Positions 50,131 to 63,353 of a stretch of DNA of 64,000 nt are shown piece by piece. The stretch is from Rhyzopertha dominica (taxonomy: Eukaryota > Arthropoda > Insecta > Coleoptera > Bostrichidae), in contig QCXZ01000137.1 of NCBI GenBank assembly GCA_025024175.1, positions 59,236,911 through 59,300,910 on the forward strand. The letters are read 5' to 3'. Every line of letters begins with the position of its first letter. Positions within the stretch are counted from its first letter, which is position 1. A program made the position numbers and the translations under genes. The notes under the pieces are model-generated. The model saw only the letters and a program-made list of their open reading frames with translations, did not search any database and was not told the DNA's origin.

Positions 50131-50250
50131 AGACACTCCTGATAATGCATGCCACTGGCGATGGCGTTCTCTGTATCCTACTATTCCATCTCTTACTATA
50201 CCGCTCTCTCCCATACTGAACCGACGAGGCACTTTGTTTGTTATTAAACT

Positions 50251-51637
50251 GGGCGATTTATTTAATGTGTCTTAAAGAACAATCCAGCAGAAGCTGCGAG
50301 CTGTAACCTATCACCTATACTTCAATATCGTAAAGTTAAGTGTAAAATTACAGTCGAAAATCAGCTGCTACATAATTATGGTCAATCAAGGACAGTAAAC
50401 AAAATACCATTGATTATAATGTCAACGCTAACCTTAAATTAATCAAATATTTGAATATGAGCCTCATACTTTCACTTTCTCTTTCAATTTTGTTCTCTTC
50501 TAAAGTATTGACCGAAAAGGCTGGTTGACACAGCATTTGAAATTTGAAGAGATCTTAATAGGTACTAATCTTGAGTAAATGCTTTTACTCACAGGATGTA
50601 ATTAATAAACTACTTCATTGCCACATTACAAGATTATGGATGTAGAAACTGTCAAAACATTTTACGCATAAATTTTCTCCTGTTATTCACACACATCCAT
50701 TACTAGCAGTTGCAGCAATTGCATTAGAACAAAGCATGCTTAGCATCAGTCCCGTTAGTACCTCGCGTAGTTAATTTCTACTCGATCGTACAGGGGTGAG
50801 TCTCCGAGTTACGACAGGGACTCGTCTGGGGTTAATTGCGGTGTAGTTAACCGTTGAGTGTCGTAGGTTACGTAATTTATGCGGGGAAATGTGTGTTCGA
50901 CCAGTTTTAACAACGCTAACGTATAGGTCTCTCGTCACATCGCCAACTTTAGCCAAAAAGTTGCATGTTAGGTTAATGCAAATACCTCAGCTAAATCTTT
51001 AGTGTTATATAAATCATTACTATTTATTCAAGTATATAAACTAATGTGTAACTTATGAATACCAATATCATAAAAACTCCCGAGTAAAATACGCAGTGTA
51101 ATAGGAAATAACATATACACGTAGAAGGAGATGGTCTCCATTACAGCATTCCAATATAAAATATCACAGAGAAGCGCGGCAGCTCAAGTGTATTCGCAGA
51201 AAGGCACTGAACTGGATGTATTGTTTGTTAAATCACAGGAGCGAAGAATTCGTATTCAAGTTAAGTTTAGATATAAGTTGTTTCCTGCGAACATTTTGTT
51301 GTTTAAAGGCAATATTATATTTTCCATACAATTTCAGGAACGAAAGGATTCGCTTTAAAAAATTTATTAAGACTAAGTAAAAGGTTATTTTATGTATTAT
51401 ATTAAACACGTGTGATGTGCATAAAGTAATAAAACATTAAATCTTGAAATATTGGCGAAGAGATATTTAAAGTTCAGGTATCTTGTAAGCAGCCTATCGA
51501 ATATTTACAAACTTAATCAGTCTCTCACGAATATATTATTATTATTATAGTTTAATGCCAGTTTCGAATATAGCTTTTACGCTTGACCAATGTCATATTT
51601 AATTGATTCAAAACTTTATTTTTATGTGACAGCACGG
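50251..51637. other. Intergenic, nothing recognised
   Basis: AT-rich right flank of the R2 element without rDNA similarity. Small chance frames (for example 50771-50956 minus and 51131-51358 plus) do not resemble known proteins. Confidence 0.5.
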
Positions 51638-51860
51638 TGTTATGCGACCTCTTCAAACATCGATTTCCGACATCTCCACAGAAAAGTAGTTGCGGCAATA
51701 TATCACACTTCTATTGAATGATCTAGAATGTTCTGTGACTTCTCGAAACGTCGATTTCCAACAACTCCACTATTAGACGGTTTCGGCAATGTGCCACACT
51801 TTCATCTGCTAATGAATTTTTCAGAATTTTCTATGATCTCGAAACGTCATTTTCATCATT
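51638..51860. repeat. Imperfect tandem repeat, ~91-99-bp unit, about 2.3 copies
   Basis: Unit 1 starts at 51638 (TGTTATGCGACCTCTTC), unit 2 at 51729 (TGTTCTGTGACTTCTCG) and a partial unit 3 at about 51828. Shared internal blocks include TCGATTTCC, ACAACTCCAC-like and CGGCAATRTRYCACACTT. Divergence is substantial, so the array is old or a fragment of a larger satellite. Confidence 0.7.
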
Positions 51861-52188
51861 AAATATATGCATGTGGTGTGTTAGACGATGCCGAGAAATG
51901 TATGGTATTTGTATTTTATTACTGGAATGAATGTACCATACCATATTTGCTGGAACAATCATACGCCTTTTTTCAAATGTTAAATGCCATTCTCTCAGAC
52001 GAACTATTTTCAAAACACAATAACAATAGTTTCAACAAAATTTCTAAAATAGCCGCTGTTACTATGAATTGTTATATATATCCAGCATCCGCTTCTATTC
52101 CACTAGTATTATTTGTACCCTAATGGTGACTTAAAAATACGTAAAAAGAAAACACAAAAATCAATATATTAGCGTGTACAATATAAAA
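51861..52188. other. Intergenic, nothing recognised
   Basis: AT-rich spacer. The open frame at 51878-52123 has no recognisable similarity. Confidence 0.4.
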
Positions 52189-52689
52189 GGCACTTCTATA
52201 CCTAAATGATTCATGCAACGCGGGCGGTGTTGATTTCTGAATTGTTTGTGCCGCCTTTTTGTAACTGCTGCAAAGCTACAATATGCACGGCGATAGTAGT
52301 TGAAGGTTGCAGATCAATGTAATCCCACAGCTCCGAAATGTGAGCGCCCAGGATTGTAGAAACCCTGTATAAATGATTCATGCATCCAGGGCGCTTACGG
52401 AAATTATAGATTAAATCAATTTGCCGCCTCTCAGGAAAGTGAGGTATACTTGGCATCTGTCGCCTGTGAGTCTGTATTTTCAACATGTGTGTAGTGTTTT
52501 GTGGGATAATTAACTTTGCAGGTTGCAGAAAGCTCACATTTTCAAGCTGTGCCTGTGGGGTACATTGATCTGCAACCTTCAGTATTATCGCCGTGCATAT
52601 TGTAGCTTGGCAGCAGTTACAAAAAGGCGGCACAAAGAATTCAGAAATCAACGCCGCCTGCGTTGCATGAATCATTTATAGAAGCCGTG
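52189..52689. mobile_element. Two short CAGGGTTT-family copies fused head to head (copies C1 and C2)
   Basis: C1 (about 52189-52367) is on the plus strand and starts with ACCTAAATGATTCATGCAAC. It keeps the left portion of the family and jumps to the right terminal AACCCTG. C2 (52368-52689) is on the minus strand: it begins with the right-end sequence and finishes with the complement of the left end next to TA. The block CTACAATATGCACGGCGAT occurs at 52276-52294 and, complemented, near 52585-52605. The join lacks a TA and part of C2's terminal repeat, so C2 either inserted into C1 or both arose by rearrangement. Nothing is coding; the 154-codon minus frame here is incidental. Confidence 0.8.
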
Positions 52690-52691
52690 TA

Positions 52692-54406
52692 TACATTTCA
52701 AAGGTGTAGGTCTGTGGGATAGTACAGTAACAAATGTGGAGGCAGCAGAATTAATAGCTACTTATAAAACGAAAGTATTCGACGGTTATATTATGCAATA
52801 AAGCTTTTACGGACGGCAGCGTGGTATATCGCAAGGCGTGCAAGGCATTTTCAAAAAAATTATACGGTTTATACTAATGCGCAATTGCCATTTGGTCTTG
52901 CACTGATAGAATGCGAATCGGGCATCCATTAACCATTAGCAATAATAAAAGGTGAAGGTACATATTTTTACGGAGAAACTTCTTTAACGCCATATCATGA
53001 ATAGAGCACCAAAGTTCTTTTGCTAGCTCTTTTGTCCCCATAAAAATAAGATGTTTCATCAGAGATCTATCTTAAATTTCTTCAACTTTTTCTTCTTCCT
53101 CCAACAAAAACAAACGCCAATAATGATATAAACAGATTTACGTGGCTTAAAGATTATTAAATTTCGATCTTCCTACTTAGCAAATTCTACGAAGCGATAC
53201 AGTACACCCTACAGACATCTGTGATCACGTCTTTGCAATACTCAACTTTCGTAATTAACGAGCATTCTCCCTCATGTGTGTCTTTAGACTAGAAGGATTA
53301 AATCCGCAGCACTGAATTAACGTAGCTGCCATTGGAGAATTTCAATTTGATACGCTCCCTTTCCCGAAACGCTATTATTGAAGTCAAATCGATTTCTATC
53401 ACGTCCCGCTTCCGCTGAAATAACTAAAACTGGGTGCCGCAAGATTTTTAAGTAAGTAGCTTCTTCGCCGTGCACCCAGCGCTTCCAATGATGAAAAGCT
53501 GAATGGATCCTTTCTGATTTACTCGCGCTACGGCTCGGATGTTGCGTATCCGTATATCAAAGCGACAAAGCCGACGCGTTTTGTTTGTTTTAAATTGTTT
53601 GCGCCGCTTTCTTCGTAAATTCCGAAGCAGAATTTAAAACCATTCTGTCTTATATCTCATAAAGTCGTATATATAAAAATTAATGTTATTTATGTTCGAA
53701 CTCATCTTTAACATGTAATTATCGAGGGTAGTTAGCTTTCATAAACAATGGCGTGCCCTCGGGCGTGTCCACAAAAACGCGAAAACAAAAAATATGTTTT
53801 AGCCTTGGTTAAAAGAAAATTTCAAAAGGATAAATGTAATAGATTCTTTTAAACAAGTTGATTTTATCTCAGTGAAACAGTAGTCCCCCCGGGTACACAG
53901 TTTTACTACACTTTTGTAAAGCCTATGTTTTCAAGTTTTCTGTAACAATTAGTCTGCTCACGAAGAACTAGACATTGTATAATTACGAATACTATTGTGG
54001 CATTTATGCGTACTATAAAGTAAAACAAAAAGCTTGAACAGGTGCAACAGTCGATATGGTTTGTTTGAAAATTGTAAATTCTAATATATGTTATAGATGA
54101 TCTATAACCATTTACTACTCGTGCAATTATTATTAAAATTATATTACTAATATCTACAATAATTGTAGCAAATTATTAATTCGTTTTTATACCATGCGCG
54201 CCTAAATTTTATGGACAGCTGTCCAATGAATCTATTCGCTTTTATTCACGTTAATAGCCACGGAATGACATCGTCTGCACGATTGCCATATAGGCCAAAT
54301 TTCTCCCAATTAGGGGCCTTTTACACTAGCATTGTACTTGTCCCTTTAGGTCGGTTGTTTGTTGCTATTAAGGTACATACCATGTGCCATATATTGATGA
54401 TTTATT
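52692..54406. other. Intergenic, one GC-richer patch
   Basis: No gene supported. A GC-richer stretch at about 53270-53640 stands out but holds no open frame or motif I can assign. The remainder is AT-rich. Confidence 0.4.
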
Positions 54407-54407
54407 G

Positions 54408-54715
54408 CCAAGCTACAATATGCACGGCGATAATACTGAAGGTTGCAGATCAATGTCACCCCCACAGTTCCGAAATGTGAGCTTTCTGCAACCTTAAAGT
54501 TAATTATCCCACAAAATACTACAGAATATGTTGAAAATACAAACTCCCGGGCGTTTCTCATATTAAAATATATTAAAGAATTCAAAAATTCGACATATGA
54601 CAAGTGGTATACGTCAAAGCAATAGCTGTGTTCACTTTCGTGAGAGGCGGCAAATTGATTTAATCGATAATTTCCATAAGCGCCCTGGATGCATGAATCA
54701 TTTATAGAAACCCTG
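54408..54715 (+). mobile_element. CAGGGTTT-family copy D, left end missing (308 bp)
   Basis: Begins inside the family at the block AAGCTACAATATGCACGGCG and continues through GAGGCGGCAAATTG and GCGCCCTGGATGCATG to a perfect right end, ATAGAAACCCTG, followed by TA (54716-54717). The left terminal repeat is absent and the sequence upstream does not match the family, so this is a truncated copy. Confidence 0.8.
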
Positions 54716-54717
54716 TA

Positions 54718-56511
54718 TTAAAACCATCAATTCATTAAGCGGATCCTTTTAATAAAAAAAAATAAAAAAAACCTAAATTACGCTATCTAACACGAGATCT
54801 TTACATCTGCCTACGACGAAAGTACAAGTGCTTTTAGAAGGCCTCTTAAACATACATGTCGTGAATGATTTAACAATTTCCTCATGTGAAAAATTAGTGT
54901 AGATTACGCAACATTCGTAGTAGTAACAAAAAGCTTATACTGACAAACACAAGAACACTGCTTTTTGTGTTAAGGGCTCTTTTTTCCTTTAATAAAAACT
55001 GCAAAAATTACAGGTTTTGACTGGCTATAGTGTCTTTTTTAAAGGCTTCTTTGGTTCGTCAGTATGTACATAGCTAGGAGATAGAAGACGATAGAAGACA
55101 GAAGCGAGAGGCTAGTTTAGGTCTATTGCATGTAGTGGCAGGTAGGCACTTTTTGTCTTCATCAAAGACAACAAAGCTCTAGCGTTACATCCAGTAGGTG
55201 GCGTAATCACACATTTTATCCTGTCTCAGGATCATCTACTTTTTCAACTGTACAACGTACAATTACACGTAGCCAGGGATTTCCCGATCTTTCATCTATC
55301 AAACACGCCCCGGACATCATTGGTAATTTAGCAAAATTTGCGTAGAAGTAGCCTGGAATGAGATACCTTATTGAACATTTTATATAGTCAATGACCAAAC
55401 CCGTGCATTAAACATAGTGGGGGTTCCACCCATTATTTTTTATTAGTCTACAAACCAGTTCCCGTCTGGTTTACTTATTTTATGGTAATAATGCTGTTAA
55501 TGAAGCCCACCAAGTAAGCCACAGTTAATTCAGACAACACCTGTGTTGAATATTTATTATAAATAAATAAATTTCAAAGATATTTATTAGTCTAGTATTT
55601 TCATATTTGTGGATACAATTGAGCTCAATTGAAGAAAATTAAAAAATTGAAAAAAAAAGGAAAAAAGTTAAATGTTACATGTAATATTTTGTTATTATAT
55701 ACTTGATAATTTTTTACATATGTACGTACATGCCTGATTTACTCCCAAACTAAAAATATGTAGGTACTATAGATTTAACCAAGAGTTCATTTTAGTCACA
55801 TCAACCCAATTTTTAGCTCCGCTCGATATTGTAACTGCGCGGGTTCTATAAACTCTGTAACTTTCAAAACGCACCTGCCAACACCAGCACTACCGCCCGC
55901 ACAGAAGGCCGTGATAACTCGAGTTCGAATCGTTATTAAACCGAATGATGTTCAACAGACGTGCTTTTTCAAACAATGGAATATTATCTAATGAGAACAG
56001 CGAAGGGGAGACGGCAAACGGGGCTCGCCACAAGGCCAAGTAATCCCTTTCCTTTACGTAGCATTTGTATCGGTTGAGCTGCCTAGTTGGCGAGGCTTAG
56101 GCTTAAACCTCAGCGGTCTTCGTAAAATATCAACGCAATCCGAAATGTTTTCTTCCCAATTGCTAGGCATAGGTGTAAATTCGGTTAGATTAAATCCTAT
56201 AAACTCCAGTTTCCTAAATGGCAAAAGCGGCGTGCTATACATTCTTCAGCATCTACAAGATAATATTGTTGCGTTTTACGAGTGTAGGTAGTCAACTACA
56301 ATCAAAAAGCACCTACTCCTTTTCCGGTTTCCCAGCTTTTTCAACTGATAAAGGGAAAATTTGAATGGTAATGCTATGGCTACTTGGGATGTTGAAATGC
56401 ATGCATTTTTTCACAATAGCAGCCTTCGCTAACAACTTGTAAATTAAAAGTAAGCAACCCTTGCACATCTCCCTCTGTACAATGTATCACACATTTCCAT
56501 CATACTGTTAG
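54718..56511. other. Intergenic, nothing recognised
   Basis: AT-rich. A short purine-rich direct repeat (ATAGAAGACGATAGAAGACA) lies near 55082. Small open frames at 55216-55398 and 56054-56242, both minus, show no family similarity. Confidence 0.45.
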
Positions 56512-56513
56512 TA

Positions 56514-57367
56514 CAGGGTTTCTATAAATGGTTCATGCAACGAGGGCGGCGTTGATTTCTAAATCTTTGTGCTACAATAAGCACATCAATATACTGTCAA
56601 TTATCATATACTCTACCAAAGGTTATATAAGTTATAGGCACGCAACCGATGGTTTTATAAGGATTTTTCAACAATTTACACTTCTATTTTTTTCAAACGT
56701 GAGTAGTAACAAGCATTTTCTTGTACGAGCTACACAACATACTTTAATATACACAACTATGTCCGTCATAATCATAACACCCTTTTGTTGCGATCACCAC
56801 CTTCCAGACATGACTATATAAATTCAACTATTTTCCATAAATTTGAAAGCCTACGCATCCAATCACAGTTTTTTCCCTATTTTAATGTTTGCACTTCTTT
56901 TGAAACTATCATTGTACAACCGCAATCTACCTCTTTACAATTTCTAGGTTAGAAAATACCGTAAAGTATCCGACACTCTGATATAGTGAGGCTAACGTCA
57001 CTGCCACTTAACCGAACTGTGAATTTTACCATTGCGGCAGGCTAAAAGCATCTTTGAGTTCATCACAATACAATTTGATAGGATTACTGTAGTCGCAATC
57101 TCACAACTACGATACATAACCTAAACGTTATACGAAACTATGTCACTCCACAGGTCCAAAATCTGAGCTTTCTCCTATCTTAAAGTTAATTATGCCAGAA
57201 AACACTACAGCATATTATGTTGAATACACACTCTAATGAATATTAAACTCATATTAAAATAATAAATAATTCGACAATCGACAGATGTCAAAGTAATAGT
57301 TGTGTTCACTTTCCTGAGAGGCGGCAAACTGATTTAATCACTAATTTCCATTAGCGCAGAAACCCTG
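56514..57367 (+). mobile_element. TA-flanked miniature transposon, family CAGGGTTT, copy B (854 bp)
   Basis: The left end CAGGGTTTCTATAAATGG and right end GCAGAAACCCTG are flanked by TA (56512-56513, 57368-57369). It is homologous along its length to copy A at 8986-9874, for example around CACAACTATGTCCGTCATA (56752-56770) and TTGTGTTCACTTTCCTGAGA (57299-57318). The first CATGCAACGAGGGCGGCG block is better preserved than in copy A. It is non-coding. Confidence 0.88.
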
Positions 57368-57369
57368 TA

Positions 57370-60300
57370 CATTCACTGAGGCCCTACTCCTAATTAGTAA
57401 ATTCCATAGGAGATCTGCATGCTCTGGAGTTGTATGCCAACTTGTGAAGCAAAATAAAGGGGAATTATCATGAATCACTTTTACATTTGATGGAGACGGA
57501 TATCTTCCATTCATTATAAACTGAACTGATTTTAACTATGGAGTACACATTAACTAAGAAAAAGGGAAAGAGAAAAAAATATTAGAAATTATAAAGTATA
57601 GTACTTTTAGTATTAAAATTTTGACTTAGTTCAAAGCTAAATCTACTCTAATGCATATTATTTTTAAACTGGATTTCATTCTTTTTGTCATGCCTCTCTA
57701 CTGGCACACCTCCAAGTTTTTTGGGAATAATTTTAAAGATAGTTAGTAGGTTATTATATTATTTTTTATTGATTTGTATTAGAGCAAGATCTGGCTTACG
57801 CAAGTGAAGGAGCCGCTTATTATGGTCTTACTTTAACCATAGTGAAATGCTTTTTATTATCTTTTACTTATTGTCTCTTATGAGAACAGCAAACTAAACA
57901 CCATTATAAGCCCTTCACTTCATAACCCACTAGAAGCTTAACGATACCCGATTCTGACATCTGATAAAATAACCATCGAATTCTATGTCAGTTGTCGAAC
58001 TCAAAGTCAAGAAAATATCTTATTTTCGAGCAAACAACTCATATAGTGGCTTGTACCACTTTCCAATTATTGAACGGCTTCAGAACCAAAGCAAATATAT
58101 GAGAGCTTACGCCGGGACAGTTTAATGCGAGCTTTATCCAGCGCTCCTCCTGCATATCGGATGTGGCCACGCTTGCCAGCAAGATAAAAGAAATTTCCAT
58201 ACCTCACTTCGATCCAATTAGTTCTGACAGACGGCTGACTGTACGTACCCCGCGTAACGTGGAACGGACGGCTTTCTCATGTAAAAAGGGAATGAATTTT
58301 GGAGAATGGACGGAGACGCATGTAATATTTATTGTATAAAAGCTTAATTTTCAATCTGATTTTAATTGGATTTAAAAAGTGCTATAGCGTATTCACAGTA
58401 ACACAATTTATTTATTGTAGGTAATAATGTTTACCTTACACCTTTAAAAGGTAGATAGGATTAAGATAATATATATATAATAATGTTTACGTGTATAGTA
58501 TACATAAGTAATGCATAGTCAAAATACGGAAGACAAAGTGATATACTGCTACCTAATACCCTAAAAGCCCAAGCTAAAAAGCGCAGAGACATCAACAAGC
58601 AAAGCAAAAACTGCAAGACATATTTATGTTTGAATGGATGCACTCAACTCTTCACTACAAGATGACATACTGCGCTTTCATGTTTATCCGTCTTTCCCAT
58701 ATTTTATAAGTTTAGTTCCGTTTCGCAAACCGTTATGTAAAAACACCATATATTTAGCATGCTCAGCGTTACTGACACCCACATACGTTATTATTAAAAT
58801 GTATCAAAAGCCTAACAACATATTTGTCGCATTATTTACTATTGTCAAGAAAAGCTGTATCTGAAACCTCATGGATTTTGTTTTCTATTCTCAAGATATT
58901 TGTCAGACATCCATACAGTTTTCACAAGCTAAACGCGAGTTACTTAGTGTTTAACACTTACACTTACATACGTCAAAATTTAAAGTAATATCAATGAGAA
59001 AAAGTCGTTAGTCAAAGACTCTGAATAATACTTAAGTAGATATGCGAGAATTACAGTGTGGATGACACCATGCCATCTAGTGGCAATACGGCATCATCCA
59101 CTCGTCTCTGTGGAGAACTAATGATTGTTTTGACGCAGGCTACATGGCATAGACGTAATTATAATACTTAGATAGTATATAAAAATTAGATAAATCCATG
59201 CACATTTGCCAAAAACAAATTAAACATACTAGGATTATTTTGCAGGGTTGGTGGTATTGAATTGTCTTTGATGGTAAAAAATTTAAATGTACCTTATTAA
59301 GAATCATATCTTGTACAAAAATAAAACAATTTCCAAAATAAACGTACAGAGAATTCTACATTTATTGATGTAGCACAAGGCACAAGCAGGGGCGGCGCTA
59401 GCTNATTATGGTTCAAGTGCGAATAATAAACGCAGAGCTGGCAGAACATAAATGCTAATATATACAATATGGTAACTCAACTTCTTCATCTCCAAAATAT
59501 AACACTAAATTTTATTTAATGAGAATTATAAACAATAATGAAAGATAACAATAGAAGCTAATTAAGAAGTATCTATCCTGAATTAAGGGATGCATTTGTT
59601 TTTTTACTAAAAATCGCTGCATTTTAGATTTTATCAAAAATTGGCTGTAACCATTTTGAACGAAGTGGTATCTGTACAAAGTACCTTTAATATTTTTTCA
59701 TATTTTTCCTATTTAGCGAGTAGGTAGGTAAAAGAAAACTGAAGAGAAAGGGATTATTTTTAGCAGCCCTATGGAACTAACAAAAACCGTTATTTTTAAA
59801 TTAATTGTAATATTTTACATAGGAATCCGACTTTACTGGACTTGACCTAGTATGTCGTAAGTGCGTTTTCTTTTTGGGCTTTCTTTCCCTTCCTAGCGGT
59901 GGACAGCGTAGCTTATCTATCTGGTCAGTAATGAGACCTTTGTCGCTAACCAGCTTGCATACTAACGCTAGCCGCTGCTTTTGTGTGATACTTGTGCTGA
60001 GTTTCATTGTAAACAAAAAGTACGCGCTGAAGAATGTACAGCTCCGTTAGTGTAAATGTACATACTCCTTAGACTTGGAGCAAGGACATCGCATTTGGAA
60101 GCTAAAAGCTCTATTAGCTTCTGTGAATAAGCAAAATATGCGCAAGAGACCGCTTATACACTGACGGGCCTTTCTTAGGACGTAGGAGAAGCTAGACATT
60201 TTCTTCACTATATTGTTCATATGAGCCAGTCAGTTCTGTTACTGACCCATCACTATACCAAGAAAACGAGCCCCGATTTCTGTTCTTAGTTCAGTGTTTT

Positions 60301-63246
60301 GGCAAGTAAACATAAGCTGATCATTAATACATTCAATTTTAGGGTGATGCTTAAACATTTGTCGCTTTCAACCTGCGAGATCTTTTTCTTAATAACCTTC
60401 GTCACAGCAGAAGTATAATCAGACCTCGGAAACTTTGGTAACATAACGAAGATATAAAGTCGGGCCCAGAATTGATCTGGTAAATCTTTCTCAGTTGTCG
60501 CTCACTACGAATAAGGAGATAAAAATCACAAATTATATACCAACTCATCAAGAAAAAACCAAAAGAAGTACGATATGGTTCTTTCTAATTTAACATTAAA
60601 TGACAGGTACTTTACAGGATGCATTTGCATTTCCCGTAGTCCATAGTCTACAAGTCTACACTGGAACCAAACTGTGTTTAGTTGAAGGAGTGGGAAAATT
60701 GGTTAATAGAAAAACGTTAACATAATTTTATTTAGGTAGATGAAAAATTTTACAGTTTTTGCAGGACACCTGCAAGGGTCGCCCCTTGAATCACCGTACC
60801 TCTGAAAAAGATACCTTAACTCCTTCTGATTTAGCGGACGTGAACTGATTTTGTAACACTAAATGAATTCCATCTGCACACCGAATCGTTCCGCAAGTGC
60901 GGTGATTTATTTTTTATTTCCGTTTTCGTACGGCGAATGCCGATAACGCGTCCTGAGTGGAAGATGATCTCACTTGAAGTATATCAGAAGGGACGGCCAG
61001 TAATGGACCACTCCGCCTCTATTTACATTCTCCGTGGAAGTCGTTCGCGATGAAAACGTCTGCTGCATTGTTGCACGCGAGGGATATTGATAATATGTCG
61101 GATAAAATTTAAATATCCGCTCTGGGCAACCATGTCGAACCTTTTAGAAAGGTTGTTGGTTGCTGGAGCCGTCACGAACTTCAGATGCACAACGCTAAAA
61201 AAGGAAGAGGAACGAGCTCGAAGCAATTGCGCGAAACAAATATTAAAAAAGCAATTGTGCACTATCTCAAAGCCAAGGCTTAAATAATTTTCAAGGAGTG
61301 CTGTTTCCTTCCTATCAATCTTTGAGAACTATATTTCATGTCTGCTTAAAATTGGACAAATTTACTTAAAACATATGTACACAGTGTCCATGGCGACATA
61401 GGTAGTCGTCTATCTAGATCACATTAAAATACCTTTTACGATGCAAATATGTTAGGATTGCTCCCTAAAGTAGAGAAGAAACAACATGAACCAATTGTTT
61501 CCGTTGCTTTGATTTTTCCTTTTTAAAATGTGTTTGTGTTATACTCGTTTATACTCTACTAGGGTGGTTAGGGAAGTTCCATAAGTATACGTACAACATT
61601 TTAGTACTTTGCCAAGTGGCTATATATCCCTTAACACGGGTTTCAAATGTCTTTCTCGTAGTACGTTTTTTACATAGTATGAATGTAATGAGTTTTATGT
61701 TGAGACATTCTTTTATTTAAATGATTTGTATTTAGTTTTAGGCCTCTATAAATAAAGATACTTCAAGTAGGTAGTACTTGGAACGCTATTGTTTTTATTT
61801 TTCTCTAAAGAATGCCTTTTATTTGTAAGATCAAGAAAATGACACCTACACCTTCCTGCTAGCCACTACGATTTACCAGGACTGCATACTAGATTTATTC
61901 TTAGTGAGTTTGCAATGAATCGTCTTCTGTCTTTAGCTATCTGACTTATTACGTACATTAATCGTAATCGTTTAAATTTAATAACTATTCAGTTGTATTT
62001 AAACTAAGAACTACAAAAAGCATTACAGATTGTCTAATCTTACATACGAAGAAACATCATTTATAGTATAATGATTAAGTAGCAAAGACTTTTCAGCTTC
62101 TGATTATCTCAAAGATGGTTAACTTTGTCATATGTAACTAAAAGAACACTGTTTTTAAGAAGACAGTTGGCTCCTTTAATCACATCTTCTTCTCAAATTT
62201 TTTAAAAATCGATCAATCACAAGATATATTGCACAGCCAGCTATCGCAGTAAGTGTTATACTTTATTTTAAGAAGAAGGATTATGTTCTTGTGGTATACA
62301 CACCAACATATGTATGGCTTAATCGGAATCATTTATATTGTTGCATAGTAAATGGACAGATGCGAACACTCATCATCATTCGCAATTTAGAAAACCATGG
62401 TTTGCAGTTTGTCGCTCTCTGCAGGATATATATTGAGTTAGCCTGTGTGACGTGGCTTCAATGACTGACAGCATATGCAATAAGGGAATTGATGATGGCA
62501 AGATATGTTGTCTGAAGCGTAGGTAAATTTAATATTTTTTTCTAGTCATGTTAATATTTATTCATGGTCTATATGTGTGGACTACTTCAACCCATCATTA
62601 AGGTTTGTGCCAAAAAATTTAACTCGCAGGTGCAGCTGTAAAACGGGCAATTTGGCAACCCTGGAAATAGCAAGTTGCCTTAGGAATCAGAAATACACCC
62701 TGGTATCTGTGTTCAGCCGAGATTGCGTTATGGACCTGACCCGACCTGATCTTCCGATGTAAAATTAATCGAACTTTTAGTGCCGGTCTGCAAGATGATC
62801 CTATAATAAAGACTTGGAATGTATTCAACGAGAAATAAGGGCCACTATGATGTCATTTCAACTGACTGACATTTTGTACCGTGACGTGGCTGTGCAAGTA
62901 TTTCAAAAATATTTCTTACAAGCATTGTGAAGGTTTAACCTAGACCATGGACATAACAATTGTGGTACGCGCGTTGCCTAGGCTATAGCGTGTGGCTAAG
63001 CGATGCCATCATACGAGAGAGAAGTTGCATTAGGCGAACGGGGGCAGCTAAGGGCAAAAACGTTGGCTAATGTATTGCACGCTTAAGGAAATCGGGCGAA
63101 TATAATAGTATAATACAGTCTTAACAATTATTAATATCGAAAAAGAGCAAGAAATAAATTGTACAGCATAATAAAATATATAAAGCTATCTATGGACATT
63201 GAACGTAAGNATAGATGTGAAACAAAGTGAAACATAAAGCGTGTAA
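57370..63246. other. Intergenic, scattered GC-richer patches
   Basis: No gene supported. GC-richer blocks occur at about 58085-58300, 60780-61270 and 62930-63080; frames in them (61023-61262 minus, 61087-61287 plus) match nothing I know. A weak inverted pair, GTGGATGA/TCATCCAC, lies around 59057-59102. A hAT-like start CAGGGGCGGCGCTAG at 59387 has no matching partner end. The rest is AT-rich. Confidence 0.4.
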
Positions 63247-63353
63247 AAATTATACACAATATAACAATAAATGCATATATGATATATATATAAATATTTT
63301 ATCCATTTATATATATATCATATATGCATTTATTGTTATATTGTGTATAATTT
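63247..63353. repeat. Perfect 49-bp inverted repeat with 9-nt loop
   Basis: The arm at 63247-63295 is the exact reverse complement of 63305-63353, separated only by ATTTTATCC. The arms include AACAATAAATGCATATATG. There are no mismatches in 49 bp, which is unusual for old DNA. It could be a tiny MITE, a hairpin RNA locus or a snap-back artefact of assembly. The 74-codon frame across it is incidental. Confidence 0.9.

Larger units (their letters stand above)
46522..50250 (+). mobile_element. R2: R2-clade non-LTR retrotransposon, near full length
   Basis: The unit consists of a 5' UTR with an HDV-like ribozyme fold, one long open frame in three frame segments, and a structured 3' UTR. A single N-terminal CCHH finger suggests an R2-D-type lineage rather than the three-finger type. 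GC content is clearly above the surroundings from about 46500 to 50150. R2 elements normally sit at one fixed site in 28S rRNA genes, but no rDNA is visible on either side here. The 5' end is set by the ribozyme fold and the 3' end by the composition change after the folded 3' UTR, so the limits are accurate to about 100 bp. Confidence 0.95.

Noticed and set aside
52211..52675. 154-codon minus-strand ORF
   Set aside because: It lies entirely in two fused non-coding miniature elements; the frame is a by-product of repeated sequence.
59057..59102. Inverted pair GTGGATGA/TCATCCAC as a microRNA-like hairpin
   Set aside because: Pairing is short and does not extend into a continuous stem.
59387..59401. 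hAT-like terminal motif CAGGGGCGGCGCTAG
   Set aside because: No complementary end or matching 8-bp flank was found; the sequence near 60772-60788 is only loosely similar.
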